Assembly: GCA_012862575.1 (NCBI GenBank)
Contig: BLSF01000006.1
Coordinates: forward strand, 620,001-684,000
Direction: 5' to 3'
Length of the DNA stretch: 64,000 nucleotides
Origin: Parietichytrium sp. I65-24A
Lineage: Eukaryota; Sar; Bigyra; Thraustochytrida; Thraustochytriidae
This document shows positions 39,666 to 50,540 of this stretch, piece after piece. The translations under genes and the position numbers were made by a program. Positions within the stretch are counted from its first letter, which is position 1. Each line of letters opens with the position of its first letter. Below the pieces are notes generated by a model. That model saw nothing but the letters and a program-made list of their open reading frames with translations. It searched no databases and was not told the origin of the DNA.

Positions 39666-42600
39666 TGTCTCTCTTTCTATCCTCCTTGCTCCACTCTGCA
39701 ATGCTCTCGCCCGCTGCCCCTCCCTCCTTCCTCCTGCCGCACTGCTGGTGTTGGCGTGGTGGGATCGCTGTGAGGGCGAATTGGGTGAACGAAAGCAAGC
39801 TGAGAGGCCAGGGAAATTTCAGTTGTAGACGCTGAGGGCAAAGCGAGGAGGGAGGTGCGCGAGGTCCTACGGGAGGAGTAGGAGGAAAGGAGGGAAAAGG
39901 AAGGGGCGGAGAGAGACAAGAGTGGATGCAGCCGGTTGTGAGGAGGCGGCTACACAGTGTCGATGTGTGCTGGCCACATGCGATGGGCGAAGATTGCCGC
40001 TGTGAGGGAAACCAGCGGGAGGAGGCAAGAGCGTGTATAGCCGATGAGTACCTGGGGCATAGAGTCTTTATCTTGCGCCAAGTTTAGAATTTTAGGAAAG
40101 AAGGTGCTGGTAGAGTATGAGATAGTGGAAATGCTAATCAAATCTAAGAGAACACGTGAAGTTCTTGGCTGTCTATGGACTTCACCGCTACCACTCATTA
40201 CGGATCTACAAGGTTCCTACTTTTGCATAGGCCCTGCATACTGACAGCGTAGCACTCCTTTCGAAGAGCGACTTTGTTACAATTCTATAAGCCCGCGGGA
40301 GGAGTAAGAATGAGGCGGTTCAAATCATTCTTTGTTGTATAGAGGACCCTTACCCGGTCGGGTACCCGATGGTTGTGAGAGAAGCGAGATTTGAGGATTG
40401 CTCTTTGGAGGCGACTGGCGAATCTTAGGCGGCTGTGAAGTTGTGGAGTTTGAACGCAAGAAGGACTGTGAAGTGTTTCTTGCCTCCTTGGACTTGGCGG
40501 GGAGACTCCAATCAGCTGATTCGAAGTTTCAAATACGCACTTCACCTTGTCTCCGAGTCGCACTTCGCTGAGATACGAGTACAGTACTGAGTGACTTGAT
40601 TGCAATTGTACCATTGGAAACAGACTGGCCACGCTCTTCCATCACTTTTCAGCTAGGAGCAACATGGGACTGCACTACTGACGTCCCTAAGAGTCCAAGT
40701 TTCATCTCCCTCTTTTCGAAGCAACAGGCCCGCCATTATGACTAAATCATAACGAGGTGTGGCGGTGTTCTTGTGCAAGTTTCCTCTTCTTCGCCATCTT
40801 CAGAATTCAGAACAGAAGATGCTTCTAGCACGGTGTTCAATCCTAGCGATACTAGTAGCTCTAGCCTAATGGATACTCCAGGTACTGGGTACTGAGTGCC
40901 ATTTGCCCAATTTGTGAGGCGCTGTGAATTCTTTGACTGAAATTCCTCCTTTTTTCTTCTGTTCTGAAATTCTGGAATTCTACATCATGAGGTGCTATGA
41001 TATGTACTAGCTGGAGAAATAAGCATCCTAACTCGGCCCTAGTGCTAGCGTCTGATCATATTTCCTCCCTTACTCACAGAGCCACGTCTGTGGGTCGGTG
41101 GAAGCGATAGCTAGAGAATGTTCTTATCCTAGTCCAGCTAAACTTGTGTCTATTGTTAGCAGTTAGCCCTAGGGAGCTTGACAAGGGGAGTGAGGAAGTT
41201 GATCATCAAATGTGGAAGGCACAGAGGCAGAAGAGAGGAAAAAAAACAAGAGCAATCTAATCAAATAATCGATTCTGAAAGAGTACAAAAAGACTGTGAA
41301 CGAACTTACTACAAATCAGACTCGCGCTGTGGAAAACAATCGGCTGGTTGCGAGAGCGTAACTGGCGAGTATTCTAAGTGGACTTCCCGCATTTTGATTC
41401 CTGGCTTTGGGGCGGCCGCCCTCACACAACGTCTACACAACGATTTACAGCAATTTATAACCTTTATAACCGGCCGCCAGAGCGGTTTTAATCGCAGCCC
41501 CTCACAGCGCAGCTTCTTCTGCGCACAACTCGTCCACTGTGAATCCGGGCAAGACACCTCCTTCCTCTCCTATAGTTTAGGCTGATGGCAGCCTACCTCC
41601 CGAGGTGTTGTCAGCGTCTCGCTGTGTTTGAGACTTGCGAAAATTTCATCCACTCCTGCTCGCCAAGGCCAACACAGCGAGGACAATGGAGGTACCGGTC
41701 CGTGCACAGCCAACACAGATTTTCGTAGGACTGGAGGAATTGAATGAGTCTGTGTGAAAAGAGGGAAGAAGAAAGGGAGGAGAGGAAAAGTAAGAAAGAG
41801 AAATTCATAAAGTGAGAAAGTTCAGAAACTCAGAAACTCAGACTTCGGATTGCAGAATGCGTTCGGATTTTAGACGAGTTATCACAGTCATCACAGTCGG
41901 TTTATAGCGTTGCTATCACCGTAATTGCCGTCATCATTTGCGAAACCAAATTGAAGATTCTCCTCCGACAGGCTTGGGATTTTGCAGATAAATAAGATAA
42001 ATGTTCAATAAAGACTGAATTTATCTCGAATTTGGTGAGTTCGCAGGGCAAGTTTCTCGAAACTAGTGGTGACAGCCATCGATAGATCAGCTTTTGCCCA
42101 CGGACGCTTGCCATCTATTTGTCAATAAATCCAATACGAAGCTCCAGTATACCAACCCAGAACTGTGAGCGCAACCAGGCCCTGGTCTTTTAAAGTCGCG
42201 ATATAAGCAAGCATATCCTCCGCAAACACTTCAAATACTTTGCTATCTGTCGGTTGGGCTAGGCAATTTATCGATGTTGTCGATGAGTACAAGAATGTCA
42301 AACGAAGTTATTCATTTTTTGGAGTTGTTGTGACGGCAGCAGGCACGGTATTTTCTCGGTACCTTTGCTGGTGTCAGTGTGTGGAGAGTGTGGAACGTGA
42401 CATCCTCTGTGCGAGCATGGCTTATGCAGGTGTAGTGAAGGGGGTGAAATTTTCGCAAGTAAAATGCACCACAGAAAACGTACTTTGACTCAGCCAGTGG
42501 AAGCTAGCGAGTATTACTGCACCAAGAAAAACTTGGATCTTAATAAGCGTATACGTGAGCCCATAGCCCTTCTTCCCCTTCCCTTCGAATTGCTAGCGCT

Positions 42601-45600
42601 CACTACACTGCGCCCACAAGACACTCAAGTTTCGCGGCAGTACAGTGAAAGTTGAAGTTTAGCTGCAATCAGTGAATATGGCATTAAGGGTCCTCTCACA
42701 GTGGAATATACTTGACGTTTCTTTGACTAGAGGTAGGGAATGTTAGATCAATCTCTGGTTTCATTCTTTCCCCCTATCCACTTGATAATAGGGCATGTTG
42801 ACTCAGCATGTAGTTCTACTTCTTTCCCGGTAGGTTCCAATACGCAAGCACTAAGACAAAGCCGGTAAAAAGCACCACCCGCCTAAGTTGATCTTCACAT
42901 CCCTTCACAGTTTTTTCACAGTTGATCCACACACTTCGAGCCTTTTCCTCTTTCCAGAGTACTTTACTGCCAACTTTTTTTCATTTTCCGTGGCTGATTG
43001 ATGATTTAGTTCTGAGATGTTGTTCGGTGTTGATGTCGAGACGAATAAAAGGCCTTTCTTGTGCTAGTACTCATACCAAACCAGTTTCCGGAACGGGATT
43101 CATCATCTCAGGAATTCGCTCTCGAATTTTTTTTTGTCCTAGGCGTCCCGCATTCGGCGGCCACGCTTCTCTGATTCCAACAACTCCTCCCTTTCAGCAG
43201 CTACTAGAGATATGTTGTGTTTATGGACTAGCGCAGCCAATATCGGGATTCTGGACAGTGCGCATTGGAGACTTGTGCCGAGCTGTAAACGTCTGTAAAC
43301 AGAGAGACAGACGCTGGTAGGAGAATGAAAGAAGCCAGATAAGAAAGGAGCGGGAAACATTTTTTACTTTTTATAACCCTGGTAAATGAGCAGCCTTACT
43401 GCATTTATATTCTGCGCCGCAGAAATTGCAGCCCCCTCCAAGGCCGCCGGGTTCTGCTGGCACTCCACGCGCATTGCCTGCTGCTATTCGTGGCTCACGT
43501 CAGTGCTTCACAGTGTTTCACAGCGCTTTTACAGCTTTACTGCGGCCACCGTGGTGTGTAATGGGGAGAGCTTTTAGTTTCCTTCGTTGCCCGGTTCCCA
43601 AATAACCATCTCTTCCAGCTTTGAACACTCTGAACAGTTTTTAATATATGTTGAAAGTGTTGGAATTGTGCTCGCCGATCGGTTCATTTGAGCGCCTCGC
43701 GCTGGTGAGACGTTGAGCATGATCGTAAGATGATCACGAGAAATATAATAGCTCTTTCTGCTTTTTGTTTGGTTGCTCTGCAGGTGCTCTGCGCAAAGCA
43801 CAAGTGCAGCATTTGATAAGAACGAAATTCGCACAACTTCTTGAGTGGCGGATGGTTACAACTGCGAAAAGAAGAAGGGAATGGAAATCCTTCAAATTCC
43901 AATTCCAATTTCTCAGCGCGGCGATGATTTAAGAGGACTAACAGTCCAAGAGTTGCAGCTCATAGCAACAACACTGCAATGACATTCAACCTTCTCCCAT
44001 GCTGCGAGAAGTTAGAATTTAGAATTTGCAGAGCTGAGAGAGAGAGAGCGACAGAGATATCTGTTGCGTTACTGTTAAATGCTCGCAGGTACTTATCGTT
44101 ATATTGCATGGGGGTGTGAGTGTTGTTGGCTGAACATTGCCGATCAGTTGCAACGAATTGGGTATTGATTGAGCGTGATAGGAGAAGCTCAGGAGAACCA
44201 GATTCTCAACATTGAAACGTTGCTCATCCAAATCCACATTTTCAGAAAGCTTCCCCCGACTCGTGAATTACACAGTGTTGTTTTGTTTCCCATCTTCTCG
44301 TCTCGTGATGGGTACGGACTGGAGAGAGCAAACCACTCTCAATCATCTCTCCGCTCCTTTAGAGAATACTATACCAATATCCGGGTAAAAGAGGAAACAA
44401 GGAGGAAGAGGAAGGCAAAGAGTGGGAGAGAGAGAGAAAATTCGTCGGGAAAGTTCCAAACAACTAGCTAGCTATCGTGTACTGGTTTAGCGAACAAGGA
44501 GTGCGGTCTCAGGAGTGGGTTAAAAAAGTGCTTCGTGCTCCTTGACTTTGGAGAATTCGCTTCTGCTGGTGCGGTGCTCGCTCGCGACGCTTCGCTTTTC
44601 TGACTCTGACCATACAAAAAACAAAAGGGAAGCGAACTGCGGTGAGGATTTACATCATGTGTCCACCTCGAGCTTTCCACTGTGCAAGTGAGCGAGAACA
44701 AGTCTTATACTATTTACCATAGCTTTGCAGGCACTGTTGTATCATTATGGTATTGACGTGATTCGCTCTGTGAGGGGGAGAAGCTCAGTTTTCTCACTGT
44801 GTAGAGGAAAAGAGTTCGATCTTTCACTCACTGCGTCACAGTGGAGAGCCAGGGTTGAACTCGGCCCTCTAGCTACTGATTTCACTAAATGATCTCTAGC
44901 GCGAGCACTTGGAGAGTGCTTCCAAAACTTTTCTTTCCAAAGCAAAGAAATTAATGCTCAGCGTTTCTTTCATTATTTCTATGTGCAGCGTTTGAGTTCA
45001 GTAGATAGGCAGAGACGACAGTTTGCAGCGTCAAACGTCAGCACAATTTACTTCGCCTTGTCACAATTTCCTGCTTTCTTTCGATTTGGTTCAGGGCTTA
45101 CGAATTTTATTAAAAGCGCCAAACTCCGACTCCGAAGCGCTTCTTCCAATTGAAAAGCTGAGGTCTCCTAAAGAAATCACTAAAAACAAGTTCTTGCCCC
45201 CTCGGAGGGCAAAGTATACTAACTCTTCACAGTGCCCCACACAACAAGTTTCACAATGCCGTTCTCCTATCTCATAACCTAACAAGATAGAATAGTGTCG
45301 TCAGATTCCTTTCCACAGTGGAGTTATATGCTTTCCCCGACCTCCAAGTTAGAGATTGTTTTTCCCTGTGAGGACGTTGCACCTAGCGTAAAGTCTATAA
45401 AGCAAAATCGACAACGCCGCACTGTACACCTTCGAAATAATCTCTGATACTCCGGTGCGGGAGCGCCAATTAGCAACGACCAGGAGATGATGGCTGTGAA
45501 ATGAAATGATGACTTCACGATACAGAATTCGTTTGGGCTTCCGTTTTTGCAGATTCAGTTGCAGAATTTTCCATTTCTTACTATACTACACAAAAAAGGT

Positions 45601-46204
45601 GATATGATTGGCTCACTCGTAGGAGTCTTAAGAAGAGCCCAATTCTGAAAATACTTTCAGAAGCAAGCCAACTTTTGCCTCACATCAAATTGGGCATGGT
45701 GCTCTTCGCACAAGTTCACAGTGGAGTTATTCGCGCTCAGTGAATTAAGTCTTCAAGCGTTGTTAGATGTTAGTTGGGCCTAAATATAGTACTACATCTT
45801 CCCCATTCGTGTCCATTTTTATTCCGAGAATCGCGTGATCGCTGATGAGGCCCCGGGACAGTCGCTCATTCGGCGCATCACTGGAGGAAACTATACAAAG
45901 GCGGGAGAAGGAAGAAGTTGACGATATGCTCGAGTCCGAGTCTCGGACATGCTCAGACGTCTCGGACTACAAAGTGAGACGGTAGGTTGGTAAGTCAGTG
46001 CTGTAGTCACGAGACCTACGAATAAGCAACTATAAGGGAATTACGTAGGACGGCAAGAGAACTAAAAAGAGCTTTTTAAAAGAACCAAATGAACCTTCCG
46101 GAGAACCTTCAAAAGAACCCTAAACCAAATCCTGTTTTGTATGTTTTTTGAAATATAAATTTTAAAATTTATAATGTTGGTTTTGGTGACTGTGCAAGTA
46201 TAAT

Positions 46205-46342
46205 CTGAATCCTGAATCCTGAATCCTGAATCATAAATCATGAATCATGACTCCTGAATTCTGAATTCTGAATCCTGAATCCTGAATCCTGAATTCTGAC
46301 TCCTGAATTCTGACTCCTGAATCCTGAATTCTGAATTCTGAT
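46205..46342. repeat. 7-nt minisatellite, TGAATCC unit
   Basis: About nineteen copies of TGAATCC with TGAATTC, TGACTCC and TGAATCA variants end 44 bases beyond the stop codon of the vWA-RBR gene. The array is likely within or next to that gene's 3' UTR. Confidence 0.92.
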
Positions 46343-46386
46343 TGACGAGAGGCAAGCTCTTGATTCGCTAGCTTAGGTTAGACTCC

Positions 46387-49300
46387 TCATCGTCCTTGGA
46401 AGCATGCGTGGCCGTAGATTGTGGAGCCACTAAACTTGCTGCCGTCCTTGCCTTTGTGCAGCCCGCACCTCCAGCACCAATGCGTCCCGCAGGTGCAGGT
46501 GATGTGGTTGCAGCCGCCGATCTTCTCCGTGAGAACCTTGCACACCGGACACCGATGCACGTTCGCCTGCTTTGGGTTCCATCCGGGCGGAGGCGCGGGT
46601 GCTCTGCGCGCGGCTAATCGTTGCTGTTCCTGCATTTGGGCCCACGCACGATCCCTCTGCGATTTTGTGCAAGGAGGGCAAGTCTTGTCCAGCGCCTCGA
46701 GTCTCACGCGGCAGATCTTGGGCGCCGCCGCGAAGGTATGCTTGCAAGACTCGCAGATGAGGACGAAGTTGTCGGCGAGCTGATCGCGAGATTCCTCAAG
46801 CATGTGGGCCAGCTTGGTGGACTTGCGCTGGACGAGGTACGGGAATGAAATGTTCGTGCGGCAATAGGGACACGCAGGCTGCACCAGCTGACCGCTTGTC
46901 GGTGCGCTGGTCCACTGGTCCAGACATTCCGAGCAAAACTTGTGGCCACACTCAAGCGTCTCCCAGCGGAATGACGTCGCAGAGAACTCCGTCAGGCAGA
47001 TCCCGCACGCCTCAAAAGACGTTGAGGTCGAGTCCAGGCCGTACGCGACTGCAGATTCTGACAAGAAACGAGGCTTCAGGTGACTCCAAACTGCCGCAGA
47101 TACCATCTTAAGATTTTCGCTGGTCAGCGTGATGGTGCTTCGGCCCGGAATGCTCTTCACGGGGAGCTCCACCGGTCCTATTAGGCTTTCGTCAAAATAT
47201 CGGCGATGCCCCAAGTCACCGCAGGCATCTCGGTGAAGAAGAAGGAGTTCCTGTGCTTGCTCTAAAGTCACCCGTCCTGAATGGGCAAGAGCAATTCGGA
47301 GAAGGTGGCGATCAAGGCTGAGGTAGCGCTGCGCTTGCACATTCGAAACGATCTCGCGCACTGAGTAGCACAGCGTCTGAGTCTTTTTGACGAGCTGTAC
47401 GCGTCCCTGGCGATCCATAAATTGCTGCACCACCCTCTCAGCTTCTTCGACGTCGCTGAACGTTGGGATGTCATTCCAATCGCCGATTTGAGACAAAACA
47501 CTGTCGGCATGTCTATATATTAGCCGGTACCACATTGCTCTGAGGACTGTGGCTTTTGCCCTCCCCTTCATAGCCAGCTTGTGCCACAGGTGCCAGACAG
47601 TTACGTCCTGGTTCAACGCGAAAAGCACCTCATCAACTACTTCCCCTGTTTCCGCGTTCACGGGAACCCCAAGAAGGAATGGTAGAACTTGGCGAGGTGA
47701 AATCTTCTCCTCGATGGCCATACCATAAAATTGGGAGATGAATGCCCAGAGTCGTGGGTGGCAGTCTCTAAAGTGGGCTGCCTTCGGTTTTGTCACTTTG
47801 CCGGGCGGAGCGATTTCGTAGCTTGCTTCGAAGCGAACAACTGCATGTCGATTCTCAAGGACGCTGCGCAGCCTCTGCAACTTGGCTAGCAGGACATACA
47901 TCTTTAACGTTTGATGCGAGCAATTCAGCAAATCAGAACAATCTGAGACTGTATTACAGACGAGCTGCACAAAAAAGTAGCTGTGGTTCTCGTGCCGGTG
48001 ATCGTCTAGCGCCAAGATCTCGTCCAAATTCGTTTCGCTCAATGCCCGCACGAGAGTCTGTGCAAGCGCTGGCTCAAGCACCCCGTTGTGGTTGGATTCA
48101 CTCGCTGGCTTCAGAAAGGAGAGTGCTAGCATACATATCTGTGTCGCAGCGCGCGCACTCCAGGATGCTCTGGGGTCACAAAGGCGAGGCAACAACTTTG
48201 CAATTCGAAAACAGTCTTGACCGGACGCACCCAAAGGCACGGACAGGGTGCTATACTCCTCAGAACCGAGTTCATTTGCTTGTAGCGCAGATGCGGGAAA
48301 AATCTCCAGCGAGGAAAACCACTCTAGGATTTGCTTCTTTGAAGTCTCTTTCGGCGCTGGAGTTGAAATGTCCACGAGGGTCATGTCTGAGACGCGATAC
48401 AACGACTTGGTTGCGATGACGAACTCTACGCCACGTTCTCGACACAGCCTATCATTCGTTGCCTCCCACTCGTCAGCGGCAGGATCACGCCTCGCCTCCA
48501 TAAGCATTTCTCGGATAGTGTCGCGGTGCTCAATGTCAGCTTGCGAAGCGACGGCGCCTCCCGAGTGCAAGTTACAAAGATGGGCAATGGTGTTCTTCAA
48601 CCGCTGTATTTCTTCGCAGAGCTTCGTTTCCTGAGGGAACAGGTGTGGAACTGTCAAAAGTCCCCCGTAGAGCGATGCGAAAACCCTGTCGCTTCCCAGT
48701 CGGTAGATCTGCTGCGGATCAGCAGCAGACGATTCTATCGTAGCCGCTGCAGAGAGCGCTGCCAGCGGATTGGCCACCATGACTTGAGCGACTTGTTTAC
48801 GTGACGCTTGCCGCAAGTTTCGATGAAGTACGAAGGGGGTACTGGAGTGAATACCTTGGTAGACAGTATTCTCCCGCAGAAGGGGCTTCATGTCTCGATG
48901 CGAGTCCGCGACGCGCTTCGACCACGGAGTATCAGAAATGGTGGCGGACGAAAACGCCGACAGAACCAAACCATCGACTAAATCGCAGATCTGCCTGCCG
49001 TAATGAAGCAGCTCGCCGATGACCCTGGGGTTAGAGTGAGGTGAAGGAACCACAGAGATTCGCACAAAATGCCGCAAAATACCTTTGTGGAAGAGCCCGC
49101 TAATACATGCTCGGAATTCTTCGACGCCTCCGTTGAAGCAGCCATCGCCAATAAACATCAGAGCAGCTTCTTTGCCTTCAAAAAATCCTTTGTTGGCGAG
49201 GAGCTCGAGGCCCACCGAAATAGCGTCTGCGTTCGTGGACCCTCGAAATGGAAAGGTGCTCTTATCTCTGGCATCCTCAAAAAGTTTGCGAGCAAAATCT

Positions 49301-49713
49301 CCCATCGCTAAAGGGGCGTGGTTGCGCATGGGCACAAATTCGTTTGTGACAGCAACCTTCTGGGAGTCATATAGCAGAAGTCGTTCTCTGGCACCAAATG
49401 GAATAACACGAACGCTCTCATTGGCATCTCCGAAGACCTGTGCAAGTTGCTCGGACAAATTTCGCAAGGCTTTGAAGGATGCTGTTTGGGATCCAGAGAC
49501 GTCAAACAGGATCACGCAAGCCATGCCGCTGCCTGATTCTCCGGTAGCTGACGATTCCCCTCTTGCGAGGTAAGTCCTCGACCATTCGCACGAATGCAGC
49601 TGGTCCTTCGTAAGAATCAGCTTTGAGGCTAATTGGGCATCATCGAACACTCGGAGTGGAATCTCACGCTCTTCCAGAGCTCGAAAAGGGTTCCCGTCAT
49701 CCCACACCGCCAT
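46387..49713 (-). CDS. vWA-domain RBR-type E3 ubiquitin ligase
   Basis: The 1108-residue protein combines two modules. Residues about 64-240 form a von Willebrand A domain with an intact MIDAS start (DVSGS, 71-75) and a second GDG loop. The middle 600 residues are helical and unrecognised. RING1 begins at 903 (CGIC...CGHKFCSECL...CPYC). A reduced in-between-RING segment (CESC...CPPC, about 985-1020) has fewer ligands than the usual eight. RING2/Rcat starts at 1055 with CPVCKVLTEKIGGCNHITC. In RBR ligases such as parkin, the Cys of the GGC turn receives ubiquitin before transfer; here it is Cys1068 and is present. The enzyme should therefore act by the RING-HECT hybrid mechanism. The vWA part probably recruits substrate or partners. 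The ATG at 49713 is the only reasonable start, and no intron was seen. Confidence 0.88.
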   Translation of the reverse strand: MAVWDDGNPFRALEEREIPLRVFDDAQLASKLILTKDQLHSCEWSRTYLARGESSATGESGSGMACVILFDVSGSQTASFKALRNLSEQLAQVFGDANESVRVIPFGARERLLLYDSQKVAVTNEFVPMRNHAPLAMGDFARKLFEDARDKSTFPFRGSTNADAISVGLELLANKGFFEGKEAALMFIGDGCFNGGVEEFRACISGLFHKGILRHFVRISVVPSPHSNPRVIGELLHYGRQICDLVDGLVLSAFSSATISDTPWSKRVADSHRDMKPLLRENTVYQGIHSSTPFVLHRNLRQASRKQVAQVMVANPLAALSAAATIESSAADPQQIYRLGSDRVFASLYGGLLTVPHLFPQETKLCEEIQRLKNTIAHLCNLHSGGAVASQADIEHRDTIREMLMEARRDPAADEWEATNDRLCRERGVEFVIATKSLYRVSDMTLVDISTPAPKETSKKQILEWFSSLEIFPASALQANELGSEEYSTLSVPLGASGQDCFRIAKLLPRLCDPRASWSARAATQICMLALSFLKPASESNHNGVLEPALAQTLVRALSETNLDEILALDDHRHENHSYFFVQLVCNTVSDCSDLLNCSHQTLKMYVLLAKLQRLRSVLENRHAVVRFEASYEIAPPGKVTKPKAAHFRDCHPRLWAFISQFYGMAIEEKISPRQVLPFLLGVPVNAETGEVVDEVLFALNQDVTVWHLWHKLAMKGRAKATVLRAMWYRLIYRHADSVLSQIGDWNDIPTFSDVEEAERVVQQFMDRQGRVQLVKKTQTLCYSVREIVSNVQAQRYLSLDRHLLRIALAHSGRVTLEQAQELLLLHRDACGDLGHRRYFDESLIGPVELPVKSIPGRSTITLTSENLKMVSAAVWSHLKPRFLSESAVAYGLDSTSTSFEACGICLTEFSATSFRWETLECGHKFCSECLDQWTSAPTSGQLVQPACPYCRTNISFPYLVQRKSTKLAHMLEESRDQLADNFVLICESCKHTFAAAPKICRVRLEALDKTCPPCTKSQRDRAWAQMQEQQRLAARRAPAPPPGWNPKQANVHRCPVCKVLTEKIGGCNHITCTCGTHWCWRCGLHKGKDGSKFSGSTIYGHACFQGR

Positions 49714-50540
49714 TCTCCCTCAAGCCGTCTTGTGAAGCTGGATTGCAAAACGAAAACGCAGGCCAGTTTGGGATCTGCTCGCACTCGATCCTGCTCGCAC
49801 TGACGACATATAAAGTCTCAATCATCGGGCGCACTCATTCTTTTTGAATGAAAACATGTTCCCAGAATTGCATTTGGACTCTTTGAGAACAATCTCAGAA
49901 CTTCTTGGAACCAACAACTACTTACTCAAACCGTAACAGTCAATGTAAGGAGATCCTACCTTTACAGTCAGCCACTTCTCTAATCCATACACTCACATCC
50001 CCTTACTCCCCGCAGCTCAGCTACCCTCCCAACCTCTTCTACAGTACTGCACTAACCAGGCGTTCACTACTCATGAAGCTATCTCTGCTCTATGGGGAGT
50101 TACAGGCGTAGTTCCGAGTGCTACTATATGCTACTGCATATTATGGATCGAAAGTACTGTAGAACGACTTGCCAATATGCACGTACTAGTACCAATACGC
50201 AAATTGTAAATGATTGGCACTCAGCATTTTCTTCACTTTCCTTTTTTGCTAGCGAACAGGCTATCACGACCACTAGACAAATGACAAGCATACCACTCCT
50301 AGGAAACTCCCGCAGCATGTCAGTAGCAGTGAATTGCCAACATACACAGAACACACAGTGTCAGTGTGCGAGTGAGTACGAGTACGTTTACTACTAGGTG
50401 ACATAAAAGGCCGTCTACTCTTCGGGAAAAGGTGGGAAGGCTCGTGTCCTCAAGTACCGGTACTGTGGGAAGTTTGGAAGTTGAAAAGTTGAAAAGTTGA
50501 AAAGTTGGCAAGTTGAAAAGTTGAAAAGTTGGGAAGCGGG
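49714..50540. other. Divergent promoter region between vWA-RBR and Smr genes
   Basis: Some 830 bases separate the start codons. A TATAAAG string lies at 49809-49815 and a CATAAAAG string at 50402-50409. The latter is 132 bases before the Smr ATG and is a plausible TATA variant. An 8-nt array fills the last part of the Smr leader. No other gene is visible. Confidence 0.5.
50479..50531. repeat. 8-nt minisatellite, GTTGAAAA unit
   Basis: About six copies of GTTGAAAA, one with GGC, end only nine bases before the ATG of the Smr-domain gene. Confidence 0.9.

Larger units (their letters stand above)
38834..46386. other. Gene-free, repeat-rich 7.5 kb region
   Basis: This is the longest stretch without a supported gene. 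It holds TTC, CT and purine tracts (39387-39665, 39840-39920), a long GAATCCT array at its right end, and many dispersed TCACAGT or ACTGTGA heptamers. Two copies of CACAGTGGAGTTAT (near 45315 and 45718) occur 400 bases apart. A GC-rich purine block near 39830-39960 on the plus strand looks loosely like the complement of 8830-8990, but I could not align them with confidence. No transposase, reverse transcriptase or tRNA was found by eye. Confidence 0.5.

Noticed and set aside
44836-44880. B-box-like GAGTTCAACCC on the minus strand
   Set aside because: The flanking bases do not pair into a T stem, and no acceptor stem is present.
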